A stretch of DNA of 64,000 nucleotides from Altericroceibacterium spongiae (GCF_003610805.1 NZ_RAPF01000002.1:186001-250000), one strand, 5' to 3'. Positions 43,688 to 53,695 are shown, counted from the first letter of the stretch. Program-made: numbers and translations. The notes: generated from the letters alone by a model not told the origin.

Positions 43688-44968
43688 ATGGACAAGATTA
43701 TTATACGTGGCGGTAATCGCCTTTCCGGTACGATTCCGATTTCCGGCGCCAAGAATGCGGCCCTGACATTGCTGCCTTGCGCTTTGCTGACAGAAGAACC
43801 GTTGACGTTGCGTAACCTGCCTCGACTGGCCGATATTGACGGTTTTCAGCACCTCATGACCCAGTTTGGCGTTTCGGTTGCGATTGCAGGCAGTCGGCCG
43901 GATGATTTCGGGCGTGTGATTACCCTGCAAGCAACCAGACTGACCGGTACAACTGCACCTTACGATCTGGTGCGCAAGATGCGTGCGTCGATTCTCGTGC
44001 TTGGCCCGCTGCTGGCACGGGCGGGCGAAGCGACTGTGTCACTTCCCGGAGGATGCGCCATCGGTAACCGGCCGATCGATCTGCATCTCAAGGCACTTGA
44101 AGCACTGGGTGCGCAAATTGAGCTGGCACAGGGCTATGTCCGTGCCACAGCCCCCGATGGTGGGCTACCCGGCGGGGATTTCGATTTTCCGATCGTGTCG
44201 GTTGGGGCGACCGAAAACGCTGTGATGGCGGCGGTTCTGGCCAATGGCATCAGCCATCTGAACAATGCGGCGCGTGAGCCCGAAATTGTTGATTTGTGCA
44301 ATCTCCTTGTTGCCATGGGAGCGGAAATCGAAGGCATCGGGACAGCTGAACTGACGATTCATGGTGTCAGCCGTCTCAATGGTGCAACCTATAAGGTCAT
44401 GGCAGACCGTATCGAGGCGGGGTCCTATGCCTGTGCCGCGGCAATTACCGGTGGCGCGGTGCGTCTCGACGGAGCGAAGGCGGAGGATATGTCTGCCACG
44501 ATTCATGCCTTGCGCAATGCCGGGGTGCATGTCGAAACGGATAAACACGGCATAGCGGTGGATGCACATGAAACGCTGCGTCCGGTAACCTTATCGACTG
44601 CTCCCTATCCCGGTTTTGCCACGGATATGCAGGCGCAGCTCATGGCGTTAATGTGTCGGGCAGACGGGACAAGCGTGCTGACCGAAACCATTTTTGAAAA
44701 CCGTTATATGCATGTGCCTGAACTCAATCGCATGGGAGCCAATATCGAAACCTCGGGGCGGACGGCGATTGTTCACGGTGTCCCCAAACTGATGGGTGCT
44801 GAAGTCATGGCCACCGATCTGCGCGCTTCGATGAGTCTGGTTATTGCCGGGCTTGCTGCAGAGGGCGAAACGGTGGTGCATCGGCTCTATCACCTCGACC
44901 GCGGTTACGCGCGGCTTGAAGAAAAGTTGGCGCTGGTGGGCGCGGATATCGAACGGGTCGGCGAATAA
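43688..44968 (+). CDS. murA: UDP-N-acetylglucosamine 1-carboxyvinyltransferase
   Basis: MurA moves enolpyruvate from PEP to UDP-GlcNAc, the first committed peptidoglycan step, and is the fosfomycin target. The 426-residue length is typical. K22 and N23 of the substrate site are in ISGAKNAAL. The catalytic Cys is C123 in [15 protein letters not shown], so the protein is predicted fosfomycin-sensitive. Start ATG 43688 is close to the divergent galU. Confidence 0.97.
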   Translation: MDKIIIRGGNRLSGTIPISGAKNAALTLLPCALLTEEPLTLRNLPRLADIDGFQHLMTQFGVSVAIAGSRPDDFGRVITLQATRLTGTTAPYDLVRKMRASILVLGPLLARAGEATVSLPGGCAIGNRPIDLHLKALEALGAQIELAQGYVRATAPDGGLPGGDFDFPIVSVGATENAVMAAVLANGISHLNNAAREPEIVDLCNLLVAMGAEIEGIGTAELTIHGVSRLNGATYKVMADRIEAGSYACAAAITGGAVRLDGAKAEDMSATIHALRNAGVHVETDKHGIAVDAHETLRPVTLSTAPYPGFATDMQAQLMALMCRADGTSVLTETIFENRYMHVPELNRMGANIETSGRTAIVHGVPKLMGAEVMATDLRASMSLVIAGLAAEGETVVHRLYHLDRGYARLEEKLALVGADIERVGE

Positions 44969-45127
44969 GCAGGCGGGCAGGTTGCCTCGGACGATACGCC
45001 GGAGCGAGGCAATTCGGCCACTATTATGAAAAGTAAAGCGCGGCAGGGCAATCGCTCTGCTGTGCTTTGTTTTGGACCTTTCCGATCATGCGGGCGTTGG
45101 GCCTATGTAACGGAAAGGAGTGCAATT

Positions 45128-45355
45128 ATGCTTCTTAAGCTCGCAGTTCTCGGTGGCCTCGGTTATGCAGGCTACAAATATTATGAAAAAAACCGGCGCG
45201 ACCATGCCGCTGCCTATGCTGGCGGACAGAAATCGGGTTCGGTGCGCGATGCCGGCCCGGAGGCCATGGCGGATAAGCCCAGACGGCACTGGAACGATGT
45301 AGATCAGGCCAGCGACGAGAGTTTTCCGGCCAGTGATCCGCCTGCAAAATATTGA
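45128..45355 (+). CDS. 75-residue membrane-anchored small protein
   Basis: The ATG at 45128 has GGAAAGGAG 8 bases before it. The N-terminus (LLKLAVLGGLGYAGYKYY) is a short hydrophobic anchor; the rest is polar and ends with DESFPASDPPAKY, an ending seen, from memory, in small alphaproteobacterial proteins. Function unknown. Confidence 0.7.
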   Translation: MLLKLAVLGGLGYAGYKYYEKNRRDHAAAYAGGQKSGSVRDAGPEAMADKPRRHWNDVDQASDESFPASDPPAKY

Positions 45356-45395
45356 GAAAAGCAATTCGGCATGATGGCAGGAGCATGTCCTTCCA

Positions 45396-45659
45396 TCATG
45401 CCCCTTGCGAATGTTTGCTCGTTTCCCGGCTGAGATAAAGCGTCAGCCAGATGCGTATAGCGCTTGCAAGTCCGGGAGGATTATCCGCACGAATACGCTG
45501 CGCGTCTATTTCCGCAATCAGAGCGTTGAGCGGAAGGGCGCGACTGGCAGCAGCCTGGCGCAGCAATTCCCAGAAAACCGGCTCAAGACTGATCGAGGTC
45601 TTGTGCCCCGCAATTTCGACCGAATGTTTGACCGGTGGATGATACGGACTGTCCGTCAA
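45396..45659 (-). CDS. Ribbon-helix-helix domain protein
   Basis: The 87-residue product has VKHSVEIAGHKTSISLEPVFWELLRQAAASRALPLNALIAEID across residues 10–52, typical of the RHH (PF13467-like) single-domain proteins, and a helical tail with ASAIRIWLTLYL. The TTG at 45659 is the likely start: AGGAG lies 8 bases before it and no ATG exists near. RHH proteins bind DNA as dimers; targets unknown. It is downstream of phbB on the same strand. Confidence 0.75.
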   Translation of the reverse strand: MTDSPYHPPVKHSVEIAGHKTSISLEPVFWELLRQAAASRALPLNALIAEIDAQRIRADNPPGLASAIRIWLTLYLSRETSKHSQGA

Positions 45660-45680
45660 GGATAATGCTCCTGGAAACGG

Positions 45681-45709
45681 TGTGCCCCGGGTTATTTTCC
45701 CGGAGCACA
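45681..45709 (-). terminator. Hairpin between phbB and the RHH gene
   Basis: TGTGC plus CCGGG pair with CCCGG plus GCACA (one unpaired base) around TTATTTT. It probably ends the phbB message, with some read-through into the RHH gene. The minus strand lacks a strong T-run. Confidence 0.5.
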
Positions 45710-45715
45710 TTGCCA

Positions 45716-46438
45716 TCAATACATGTGCTGGCCGCCATTGATGGAAAGTGTGGAACCGGTAACGAAAGCACCGTCTTCCGCGCAAAGAAATGCCACGCCA
45801 CGGGCGATTTCATGCGCATGGCCCAAGCGCCCGATCGGGATGCGGGACACAATCTTCTGAAGCACATTTTCGGGAACGGCTGCAACCATATCGGTGTCTA
45901 TATAACCCGGCGCAATCGCGTTCACGGTCACACCGTATTTTGCACCTTCCTGGGCTAGCGCCTTGGTGAAACCATGAATGCCGCTTTTGGCTGCGGCATA
46001 ATTCACCTGACCATATTGTCCGGCCTGCCCGTTGATCGACCCGATATTGACGATGCGGCCCCATTTGCGTTCACGCATGGCCGGAAAGCAGGCTTTGGCC
46101 ATATTAAAGCAGCCGCCCAGATTGATGCGGATAACTTCGTCCCAATCCTCGAAAGACATTCTCTGCAGCGTACCGTCGCGCGTGATGCCGGCATTATTGA
46201 CTACGATATCGATGGGGCCGACTTCCTGTTCGACTCTTTCACAGCCAGCCAGCGTCGCCTGATGATCGCCAACATCCCATTTATAGGCCGGAATACCGGT
46301 TTCCTCAGTAAAGGCCTTGGCCTTTTCTTCATTGCCGCCATAATTGGCGACAACAGTGACGCCGTCTTCCTGAAGTGCAAGGCAGATAGCCTTGCCGATG
46401 CCTCTTGTTCCGCCGGTAACGATTGCCACACGTGCCAT
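45716..46438 (-). CDS. phbB: Acetoacetyl-CoA reductase (PHB synthesis type)
   Basis: The 240-residue short-chain dehydrogenase has the NAD(P) motif TGGTRGIGKA near 8–17, NNAG, the Ser in NIGSINGQAGQYG, and the YxxxK dyad in VNYAAAKSG. NAxAPGYIDTDMV and the INGGQHMY end are typical of PhbB rather than FabG. It reduces acetoacetyl-CoA to (R)-3-hydroxybutyryl-CoA for polyhydroxybutyrate. The thiolase and synthase genes are not beside it. Confidence 0.92.
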   Translation of the reverse strand: MARVAIVTGGTRGIGKAICLALQEDGVTVVANYGGNEEKAKAFTEETGIPAYKWDVGDHQATLAGCERVEQEVGPIDIVVNNAGITRDGTLQRMSFEDWDEVIRINLGGCFNMAKACFPAMRERKWGRIVNIGSINGQAGQYGQVNYAAAKSGIHGFTKALAQEGAKYGVTVNAIAPGYIDTDMVAAVPENVLQKIVSRIPIGRLGHAHEIARGVAFLCAEDGAFVTGSTLSINGGQHMY

Positions 46439-46610
46439 AATTGCCAGTTACTCCTCTCTCGTCATGGTAACCAGAGGGCAGCGTAGGCAGCAAAAATCAC
46501 GTAATCAAAGGAAAATCAGGCCCGAGACAATATAGCCTCTGAAACGGGTTGAGCCGCATTATTCATACGATGAATTGCTGATTTAACCGAGACTTGTAAG
46601 TTTGATGGAA

Positions 46611-47411
46611 TCAGAAGCGGAACTGGGTTCCGACATAAACAGCCTGACTGTCTTTTTCATCACTGTCGGTCAGCGGTGCGAGGCGATCGCGTTCCTGCGA
46701 ATAGCGCACACCGGCTGTAACATTGAGGTTGCGTGTCAGGCTGTAGCTGCCAGCGACATCAAGCGTCTGATTGCTGACCGAATCGACCGTGTTGGGCGCG
46801 CGACCATGCTTGCTTTCTTCCTGCAGCGAGATACGGGCGCCGAAACGACTCTGTTTGGACGCTGTGCTTTCCTTGTCTTTCTCGGGCACGAACTTGAATT
46901 CGGCCAGATCGGGCATGGCTGCTTCGCTTAATGCTTTATTGAGCGAGGAAGGTGCCTGAGATGCTTGCGCGAAACTCTGATAACCGCGGGAAATGCCGAG
47001 ATTGTAGCGTGTCGGAGTGATACCGAGATTGCGCTCCAGGCCAACCTTATCCTTGGTTTTAGCCAGAGCCGAGCGCACCGAAATAGCACGGGCGGTTTCT
47101 TCATCGACGCGAACGGCCACAGTGACTGCCCGGTTGGGCCGTTCATCCATACCCGCAGGCGTAAAGCGCATCAGACGGCCTTTGCCATTGCCATAATCGG
47201 CAATCAGTCTGGCCATTTTGGGGTCGACAGAAGCAGGGGTGAAGGAAGCGAAACTACCGCGTGCCGCGAGACTTACCGGCTCATTGCTATCCCGGACGAG
47301 AGATCCAACGGCCATGCCCGCTGTCGGTAAAGCAGCAATGCCGAGGGCCGCCGTACCAAGCAGGCAAACGGCCTTGCCGCTGCTCCAACGCCTGATCCGC
47401 TTAAACCCCAT
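46611..47411 (-). CDS. Putative outer-membrane/exported protein
   Basis: This 266-residue protein has a signal-like N-terminus (GKAVCLLGTAALGIAALPTAGMA) and a C-terminal quarter that looks like beta-barrel strands ending VYVGTQFRF, with a terminal Phe and alternating hydrophobic residues. The middle is polar and alanine-rich. Proteins of this kind appear in sphingomonads, but no function is known. The region upstream of the phbB start (46439–46610, 172 bases) carries the promoter of phbB. Confidence 0.65.
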   Translation of the reverse strand: MGFKRIRRWSSGKAVCLLGTAALGIAALPTAGMAVGSLVRDSNEPVSLAARGSFASFTPASVDPKMARLIADYGNGKGRLMRFTPAGMDERPNRAVTVAVRVDEETARAISVRSALAKTKDKVGLERNLGITPTRYNLGISRGYQSFAQASQAPSSLNKALSEAAMPDLAEFKFVPEKDKESTASKQSRFGARISLQEESKHGRAPNTVDSVSNQTLDVAGSYSLTRNLNVTAGVRYSQERDRLAPLTDSDEKDSQAVYVGTQFRF

Positions 47412-47803
47412 CTTACCAACTAGCCCCTAAATTTCAGACCTGCACTATGCTCAATCATAATTCCGCTGAACACAGGATGACTTGCGCCATCGCCAGGCAG
47501 GCTTCTCCAATTACCACAACATATGCTCTTATTTTGAATGCGTGTTACGCTTCTAGTCTAGGGATGACCAGTTCTTTTGCCTTTTGCAACTCCGGGTTTT
47601 GTCTGAGTGTTGCACAGAGTACACATAAATCTCAGTGTTAAGCGCCTATTCACCGCGTTTCCCGCCAATGTCCTGCCAAAACGCGGCCTTGTCGCAGGCT
47701 GTGTGCAAGGTATAGAGACCCAAGAGAAAACAGCACTGAATTTGCCCTGGAGGTCGCCCGCTTCATTCTGCACAGGTGGCCTTCATTCTGAACAGGACCA
47801 AGC
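47412..47803. other. Intergenic region between OMP-like gene and DUF3576 gene
   Basis: No gene is supported in these 392 bases. Two near-identical direct repeats lie directly before the DUF3576 start (47761–47796). The rest should contain the divergent promoters of the OMP-like gene and the leuS operon. Confidence 0.55.
47761..47796 (+). repeat. Two direct 16-bp repeats upstream of the leuS operon
   Basis: CTTCATTCTGCACAGG and CTTCATTCTGAACAGG repeat with a 20-bp period and one mismatch. The second ends 7 bases before the ATG of the DUF3576 gene, so both lie in the likely 5' UTR or promoter and include the AACAGG preceding the start. Confidence 0.8.
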
Positions 47804-48292
47804 ATGGTAATTTCGAATATCCGCAAGACTGGAACCGGCATGTCCCCGCGCCTGACAAAAGGCAGACTGGCTTTGCGGGCTGCAATGGCCGGTGGCGTTG
47901 CTCTGGGTCTGGCGGCCTGTGGCGGCGGGAATGACCGTCCCAAGGCGGATGTGGCGGCAGCCAAGATCACGACAATCGGCGTGAATTCCTATCTCTGGCG
48001 CGCTTCGCTCGAAACTCTGTCTTTCATGCCGCTGGCACAGGCCGACAGTTCCGGCGGTGTGATCGTGACCGACTGGTATTCCAAGCCCGATTCTCCCGGC
48101 GAGCGGATGAAGGTTTCGGTATCGATTCTCGATCAGGACCTGCGTGCCGATGCCCTGCGGGTAGCAGCGAGCCGTCAAGTTTATCAGAACGGTGTCTGGG
48201 TCGACGCGCCGGTACAGGCTGCGACCGTGCAGAAGCTTGAAGAAATTATCCTCACCAAGGCCCGCGACATTCGTCGCTCCGCAATCGGTTGA
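47804..48292 (+). CDS. DUF3576 lipoprotein
   Basis: The 162-residue product has a lipoprotein signal (AAMAGGVALGLAAC near residues 27–40) and the DUF3576 core TIGVNSYLWRASLETLSFMPLAQADSSGGVIVTDWY followed by RMKVSVSILDQDLRADALRVAASRQVYQ. The family's function is unknown but it often precedes leuS in alphaproteobacteria, as here, 21 bases before leuS. Envelope location is likely. Confidence 0.9.
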   Translation: MVISNIRKTGTGMSPRLTKGRLALRAAMAGGVALGLAACGGGNDRPKADVAAAKITTIGVNSYLWRASLETLSFMPLAQADSSGGVIVTDWYSKPDSPGERMKVSVSILDQDLRADALRVAASRQVYQNGVWVDAPVQAATVQKLEEIILTKARDIRRSAIG

Positions 48293-48313
48293 TCGCGGCA
48301 GGGGGCACGGCAA

Positions 48314-50842
48314 ATGAGCGAGACACGTTTCGATCCGTCACAGGCTGACGGGCGCTGGCAGCGCGCATGGGACGAAAAAGACTGCTTCAGGGCTGACAGC
48401 GCGAGCGACAAGCCGAAGAGCTATGTACTGGAGATGTTCCCCTATCCTTCGGGGCGCATTCATATCGGCCATGTCCGCAATTATACGATGGGCGATGTAC
48501 TGGCGCGTTATAAACGGATGCGCGGCCATGAAGTGCTGCATCCGATGGGCTGGGATGCTTTCGGCATGCCGGCGGAAAATGCTGCGATGGAAAAGAAAGT
48601 CCATCCGGGCGAATGGACCTATCAGAATATCGACAATATGAAGGCGCAGCTGAAGCGCCTCGGTTTCGCGCTCGACTGGAGCCGCGAAGTCGCTACCTGC
48701 GATCCCGCTTATTACGGGCATGAACAGGCACTATTTATCGATTTCTACGAATCAGGCCTCGTTTACCGCAAGGAAAGCGCGGTCAACTGGGATCCGGTAG
48801 ACCAGACCGTGCTGGCCAACGAGCAGGTGATCGACGGGCGGGGCTGGCGTTCGGGCGCTCTGGTCGAGAAGCGTAAGCTCAGCCAGTGGTTTCTCAAGAT
48901 CACACATTTCGCGCAGGATCTGCTGGACGGGCTGGAAGGTCTCGAAAACTGGCCCGAAAAGGTCCGGCTGATGCAGGAAAACTGGATCGGCAAGAGCAGT
49001 GGCCTGCAGTTCCGCTTCGCCCTGTCCGATGGCGATTCGGTGGAAGTCTATTCCACTCGGCCCGATACGATTTTCGGGGCGAGCTTCGTGGCTGTTGCAG
49101 CCGATCATCCGATCGCGCAGAAAGTGGCCGAAGGTAATGCCGGGGCGCAGGCCTTTATTGAGCAATGTCGTGCAGGCGGGACCACGGCTGAAGAGCTGGA
49201 AACGGCGGAAAAGCTCGGTTTCGATACCGGGCTGACCGCGCAGCATCCGCTCGAACCCGCGCGGCAACTGCCCGTCTATATCGCAAATTTCGTATTGATG
49301 GATTATGGTACGGGTGCGGTTATGGCCGTACCGGGGCATGACCAGCGCGATTTCGAATTCGCGACCAAATATGGTCTGCCGATCCCGCGCGTTGTGGCGC
49401 CGACGGTGGAAGAAGCCGACAAGCCGTTCGAAGGCGAAGCAGAATCCGGTGACGGTGTACTGGTCAATTCAGGGCCGCTCGATGGAATGAGTGTGGCTGA
49501 AGCTAAGGCTCTGGTGATTGCACGTGCCGAAAGCGAAGGCTGGGGCGAAGGCAAGACCGTCTGGCGTTTGCGCGACTGGGGTGTGTCGCGCCAGCGTTAC
49601 TGGGGCACGCCGATTCCCTTTATCCATTGCGAAAGCTGTGGTGTGGTGCCGGTGCCCAAGGATCAGCTTCCGGTCACATTGCCCGAGGATGTCGATATCT
49701 CGACACCGGGCAATCCGCTGGAACGCCATCCGACCTGGAAGCATACGACATGCCCGCAATGCGGCGCGAAGGCGCTTCGTGAAACCGATACGCTCGATAC
49801 ATTCGCCGACAGTTCATGGTATTTTATCCGCTTTGCCAGCCAGCCGGCGGACAAGCCGTTCGATCCGGCGGAAGCGGCAGCCTGGTTGCCGGTGGACCAG
49901 TATATTGGTGGCATCGAACATGCCATTTTGCATCTGCTCTATGCCCGTTTCTGGACCCGGGCACTGAAATATATCGGCCAGCTCGATGTAGCGGAACCTT
50001 TCGCCCAGCTTTTTACGCAGGGTATGGTTACGCATGAGACCTATTCGCGCAAGGAAGCGAAGAGCGGTCAGACTATCTATTATAATCCGGCGGAAGTGAA
50101 TCGCACCGGCGAGGGGGCGGTTCTGAAAGTCGATGGCGATCCGGTCGATGTCGGGCGGGTCATCAAAATGTCCAAGTCGAAGAAAAATGTCGTCGACCCG
50201 GATGAAATTATCGATTCCTACGGGGCCGATGCGGTGCGCTGGTTCATGCTGTCCGACAGCCCGCCCGAGCGCGATCTTCCCTGGTCCGAAGCAGGCATTG
50301 AGGGCTGTGCGCGTTTTGTGCAGCGCCTGTGGCGTTTGTTCGGGCAATATGACCCTGCTGCAGAAGGTGATGACAAGGTTCTGGCGCGAAAAACGCATCA
50401 GACCATTGCCGCTGTGGCCGAGGATATAGAAGCGCTTTCTTTCAACAAGGCAGTGGCACGGATTTACGAACTGGCCGGGGCAGTCGAAAAGGCCAGCCCC
50501 TCAGCCAGTCGCAGCGAGGCGATCCGCGCGATATTGTTGCTGATTGCCCCGATGATGCCGCATCTGGCCGAAGAAGGCTGGGTGTCCATGCAGGAAAGCG
50601 GTCTCGTGGCCGAGACGGCATGGCCGGCGGTCGATGAGAATCTGCTGGTGGATGACGAAGTCACCATCGCCGTTCAGGTGAAGGGCAAATTGCGCGATAC
50701 GCTGACTGTGGCCAAGGGCTTGCCCAAGGATGAGCTGGAAGCGCTTGCGCTTGAAAGCGAGAAGGTGCAGCGTTTCCTCGATGGTGCCGATATCCGCAAG
50801 GTGATCGTGGTGCCTGACCGTCTGGTGAATATCGTTATATGA
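48314..50842 (+). CDS. leuS: Leucyl-tRNA synthetase
   Basis: The 842-residue class I synthetase charges tRNA-Leu. HIGH is at residues 50–53 in RIHIGHVRNYTMGD and KMSKS in IKMSKSKKNV near 615–624. The large CP1 editing insert lies between them, including the TRPDTIFGASF region. The gene's stop overlaps the lptE start by ATGA. The cognate tRNA-Leu(UAA) is in the same window but is far away. Confidence 0.97.
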   Translation: MSETRFDPSQADGRWQRAWDEKDCFRADSASDKPKSYVLEMFPYPSGRIHIGHVRNYTMGDVLARYKRMRGHEVLHPMGWDAFGMPAENAAMEKKVHPGEWTYQNIDNMKAQLKRLGFALDWSREVATCDPAYYGHEQALFIDFYESGLVYRKESAVNWDPVDQTVLANEQVIDGRGWRSGALVEKRKLSQWFLKITHFAQDLLDGLEGLENWPEKVRLMQENWIGKSSGLQFRFALSDGDSVEVYSTRPDTIFGASFVAVAADHPIAQKVAEGNAGAQAFIEQCRAGGTTAEELETAEKLGFDTGLTAQHPLEPARQLPVYIANFVLMDYGTGAVMAVPGHDQRDFEFATKYGLPIPRVVAPTVEEADKPFEGEAESGDGVLVNSGPLDGMSVAEAKALVIARAESEGWGEGKTVWRLRDWGVSRQRYWGTPIPFIHCESCGVVPVPKDQLPVTLPEDVDISTPGNPLERHPTWKHTTCPQCGAKALRETDTLDTFADSSWYFIRFASQPADKPFDPAEAAAWLPVDQYIGGIEHAILHLLYARFWTRALKYIGQLDVAEPFAQLFTQGMVTHETYSRKEAKSGQTIYYNPAEVNRTGEGAVLKVDGDPVDVGRVIKMSKSKKNVVDPDEIIDSYGADAVRWFMLSDSPPERDLPWSEAGIEGCARFVQRLWRLFGQYDPAAEGDDKVLARKTHQTIAAVAEDIEALSFNKAVARIYELAGAVEKASPSASRSEAIRAILLLIAPMMPHLAEEGWVSMQESGLVAETAWPAVDENLLVDDEVTIAVQVKGKLRDTLTVAKGLPKDELEALALESEKVQRFLDGADIRKVIVVPDRLVNIVI

Positions 50843-51336
50843 TCCGTTTTGCGCTTCTTCTGCTTCTGGCCACCGCTCTTTCGGGCTGTGGATTGCAGCC
50901 CATGTATGCGGGTGGCAGCAATGGTGCCGTGGCGCGTGGGCTGGCAGCGGTGGAAGTGGCTCCGATCAAGGGCAGGGCCGGCTGGCTGATGCGCAACGAA
51001 TTGCGCGACCGGCTCGGCCAGTCCGGCGCGGATGTCAGCCCGCGTTACCGGCTCGATGTCGTGCTGGACGACAAGCTCGAAGGGCTGGGGCTGCTGACGG
51101 ACGATACGATCGGGCGGGAAAGGCGCACTTTGCGGGCGCGTTATCAGCTTGTCGATACGGCCAGCGATGAAGTGCTGCTCGATGCCACTGCCGGTTCGGA
51201 TGCCGGTATCGATGTGGTCTCCTCGGAATATGCCACGATTGCGGCGGAACAGACAGCGCTGGAAAATCTCGCCAGGGAAGTGGCCGACCGGATTGTGACC
51301 CGGCTGTCGCTGACGTTGCGCAAGCAGGATTCGTGA
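50839..51336 (+). CDS. lptE: LPS-assembly lipoprotein LptE
   Basis: LptE plugs LptD in the outer membrane, where LPS is inserted into the outer leaflet. The 165-residue protein has a lipoprotein signal with lipobox LSGC (C17), then GLQPMYAGG, a usual LptE start of the mature part. Assignment also rests on the conserved leuS–lptE–holA order. It overlaps leuS and holA on either side. Confidence 0.88.
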   Translation: MIRFALLLLLATALSGCGLQPMYAGGSNGAVARGLAAVEVAPIKGRAGWLMRNELRDRLGQSGADVSPRYRLDVVLDDKLEGLGLLTDDTIGRERRTLRARYQLVDTASDEVLLDATAGSDAGIDVVSSEYATIAAEQTALENLAREVADRIVTRLSLTLRKQDS

Positions 51337-52379
51337 AAGCCACTCAACGCGACTTCAACGCAACGGCCGTGAAAGCGGCCCGGCAATGCCGAATCTTTTT
51401 CTTTTGCGGCCCGGATGAGGCAGGCGCTTCGGCGGCAGCAGCCAAGATTACCGCGGCACTCAACACTCCCGGGGAGCGGATCGAGATGGGCGGATCGGAT
51501 CTGCGACGCGATCCGGTGCGACTGAGCGACGAAGCCCGCTCGACCTCCTTATTCGGCGATGCACGGCATCTTTTTGTGCGCGCTTCGGGCGATGAAACGC
51601 ATGATGCACTGAAAATTCTCACCGAAGCAATCGATTCGGGAGAAGCGAAAGACGCCTGGCCGGTGCTGATCGTCGCGACATCGGCGACCGATAAGTCTCG
51701 CAGTGCCAAACTGCTTGCCGGTCGGGACGATGCGCTGGTGGCGATGTTCTATCCGCCCGATCTGCGCAGCGTGACGGCCGATGTGCGCAGTATGGCCGAC
51801 GCGGCTGGCCTGCGCCTCAATGGTGATCTGGCGGAACGGATCGCCCGCAGTGCCGGGCTCGATGTGCGGCTGGCGCAATCGGAAGTGAACAAGCTTGCTT
51901 TGTATCTCGATGCTTCGCCGCAGGCACCGCGGCTCGCCGATGCCGAAGCGCTCGATGCGGTCGGTGCGAGTACGGAAGAAGAAGGCTTCATGCCGCTGGT
52001 CAATGCCGCGCTCGCAGGGGACGGAGCGAAGCTGCCTGGCGAGCTGAAACGTATGCGCGAACTGGGATTGAATCCGGTCGGTCTGTTGCTGGCGTTAGAA
52101 CGGCGAGCCGCGCAACTTGCTGCGCTGGCTGCCAAGCTCGGCCATAGCAGCGATGTGAACGGATTGCTCGAAGCAGAGCAAAAGGCGCGGCGGATTTTCT
52201 GGAAAGACCGCGCCGATCTCGCCGTGCAATTGCGCAACTGGCGGGGGCGCAAGCTGGACCGGCTGGTGGCGCGGCTGGTGGAAACGCATCGCGCTTTGCT
52301 GGCCGATAATCGTTCGGCCGAATTACTGCTGGCGCAGGCGCTGGCGGAAATCACCCGCGCTGCTGCGCCGCGCCGGTGA
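51333..52379 (+). CDS. holA: DNA polymerase III delta subunit
   Basis: The 348-residue clamp-loader delta subunit opens the sliding clamp during loading. It shows FFFCGPDEAGASAAAAKI near the N-terminus and the AAA-like region SLFGDARHLFVR, DVRLAQSEVNKLALYLD and EEEGFMPLVNAALAGD. The start is a GTG overlapping the lptE stop (GTGA). Low identity is normal for this subunit; the position between lptE and the convergent lptA supports the call. Confidence 0.9.
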   Translation: MKATQRDFNATAVKAARQCRIFFFCGPDEAGASAAAAKITAALNTPGERIEMGGSDLRRDPVRLSDEARSTSLFGDARHLFVRASGDETHDALKILTEAIDSGEAKDAWPVLIVATSATDKSRSAKLLAGRDDALVAMFYPPDLRSVTADVRSMADAAGLRLNGDLAERIARSAGLDVRLAQSEVNKLALYLDASPQAPRLADAEALDAVGASTEEEGFMPLVNAALAGDGAKLPGELKRMRELGLNPVGLLLALERRAAQLAALAAKLGHSSDVNGLLEAEQKARRIFWKDRADLAVQLRNWRGRKLDRLVARLVETHRALLADNRSAELLLAQALAEITRAAAPRR

Positions 52380-52407
52380 ACGGGCCTTCTGCGGACTGTT
52401 CTGCCTG

Positions 52408-52974
52408 TCAGTTCTGGTCGGGAACCGAGAAGGTGCCTGTCACACGGCCATTGTTTGTGCTGGTGTTCCCTGGCCCGCTGCTGCTGCCCGATGAACGGCC
52501 ATCGACGCTGGACAGCCCGGTATTGAGATCGATCACCAGCCGTCCGCCGTTCAACGTATCGCCTCCGCGCCGCAGGGCCACATTGCCCGTCAGCGTGATG
52601 ATCCGTTTATTGAAATCGTAGACTCCGGCAGAGCCACGCGCTGATTCGTTGCCGCGCGTGACATTCACACCGCCGGTCGCATCGATCCGCTGAATGCGCA
52701 GCTTGTCGCCATTCTGATAGGCGACGGTGGTGCGCGCAGCGGTTAGCCGCAAATCACCCTGATCGATGATGACATTACCGGAAAGCACAACCCGTTCCTG
52801 CCGGTCCTGCAATTCGATCCGGTCAGCAGCGAAATCCACCGGCGCGTTGGAATTGAAACCGGCAATATCCTGTGCGCCAGCCAGCGTGTTGAAACCGATC
52901 GTGGCGATGCCGCCAGCCAGCAGGCCACCGAACAGGCTGCGCAAGGCAAGGTGTTTGAGCGAAAGACGGGTCAT
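52408..52974 (-). CDS. lptA: LPS-transport periplasmic protein LptA
   Basis: LptA forms the periplasmic bridge that carries LPS from LptB2FGC to LptDE. The 188-residue product has a signal peptide ending near AGAQ and the OstA-like beta-jellyroll: FAADRIELQDRQERVVLSGNVIIDQGDLRLTAARTTVAY in order. Start ATG 52974, 52 bases downstream of lptC. The expected next gene, lptB, does not follow; instead the convergent holA does. Confidence 0.93.
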   Translation of the reverse strand: MTRLSLKHLALRSLFGGLLAGGIATIGFNTLAGAQDIAGFNSNAPVDFAADRIELQDRQERVVLSGNVIIDQGDLRLTAARTTVAYQNGDKLRIQRIDATGGVNVTRGNESARGSAGVYDFNKRIITLTGNVALRRGGDTLNGGRLVIDLNTGLSSVDGRSSGSSSGPGNTSTNNGRVTGTFSVPDQN

Positions 52975-53026
52975 GAAACGCTGATAGAACCTTCCTGCTT
53001 TTTCGCCAACTGAATAGGGCGATAGA

Positions 53027-53671
53027 TCATGGCGTTTGCACTTTGTTGGGAATCATGCGCAGGCCCGCATTGCCCTCCAGAGAAAGGGTGCGGTCGGCGA
53101 GATTGCCGCGAATCGCATCCCCATGGAATGTTCCGGCCGGGCCGGAGCCTTCCACCCTGCCATCGCCATATAACGTCTTGTCGGCCAGATTGACCGTCAC
53201 ATTGCTGGCGGACATGCGATAACCGTCTGCGGCTGTGAAACGAACCATGCCATCGATGAACATTTTGTCTTCACCGAAATTATAGCGCCCCTTTCCGGCC
53301 TGCAACATAGCGGGGCCATCGGGCAGCAGAATGCGGGCGATCAGGTCGTTCATTTCCACCACCGGAGTGGCGGCGCTTTCCTGCACTGCTTCTCCGGCGC
53401 GCAGTGAAAAAGGCCGTCCGCGATTATCCTGTCCGCGATACATGGCATTGTCGACCCGCAGGCGATCCTGCGCCACATTCACTTCATTACGATCGAGCAG
53501 AAAACTGACTTCGCCGCGCGGGCTGAGCGGTGTGAGGAGCATCAATGCGGCGACCACCCCGACCAGCCCCGGCAGAACGATGGCCAGCCAGCGCACCATT
53601 CGGTCATGCGCACCACCGGGAGCCGCGACGTGGCGGCGCCTGTTGCGCATCTGATCAGCCTGAATGGTCAT
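53027..53671 (-). CDS. lptC: LPS export protein LptC
   Basis: LptC is the inner-membrane protein that passes LPS to LptA. The 214-residue product has one N-terminal membrane segment (RWLAIVLPGLVGVVAALMLLTPL) and a periplasmic beta-jellyroll containing DRLRVDNAMYRGQDNRGRPFSLRAGEAV. It lies between rnd and lptA on minus. Confidence 0.92.
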   Translation of the reverse strand: MTIQADQMRNRRRHVAAPGGAHDRMVRWLAIVLPGLVGVVAALMLLTPLSPRGEVSFLLDRNEVNVAQDRLRVDNAMYRGQDNRGRPFSLRAGEAVQESAATPVVEMNDLIARILLPDGPAMLQAGKGRYNFGEDKMFIDGMVRFTAADGYRMSASNVTVNLADKTLYGDGRVEGSGPAGTFHGDAIRGNLADRTLSLEGNAGLRMIPNKVQTP

Positions 53672-53695
53672 CGGGGTATGTCGCGGTTTCGGGGC

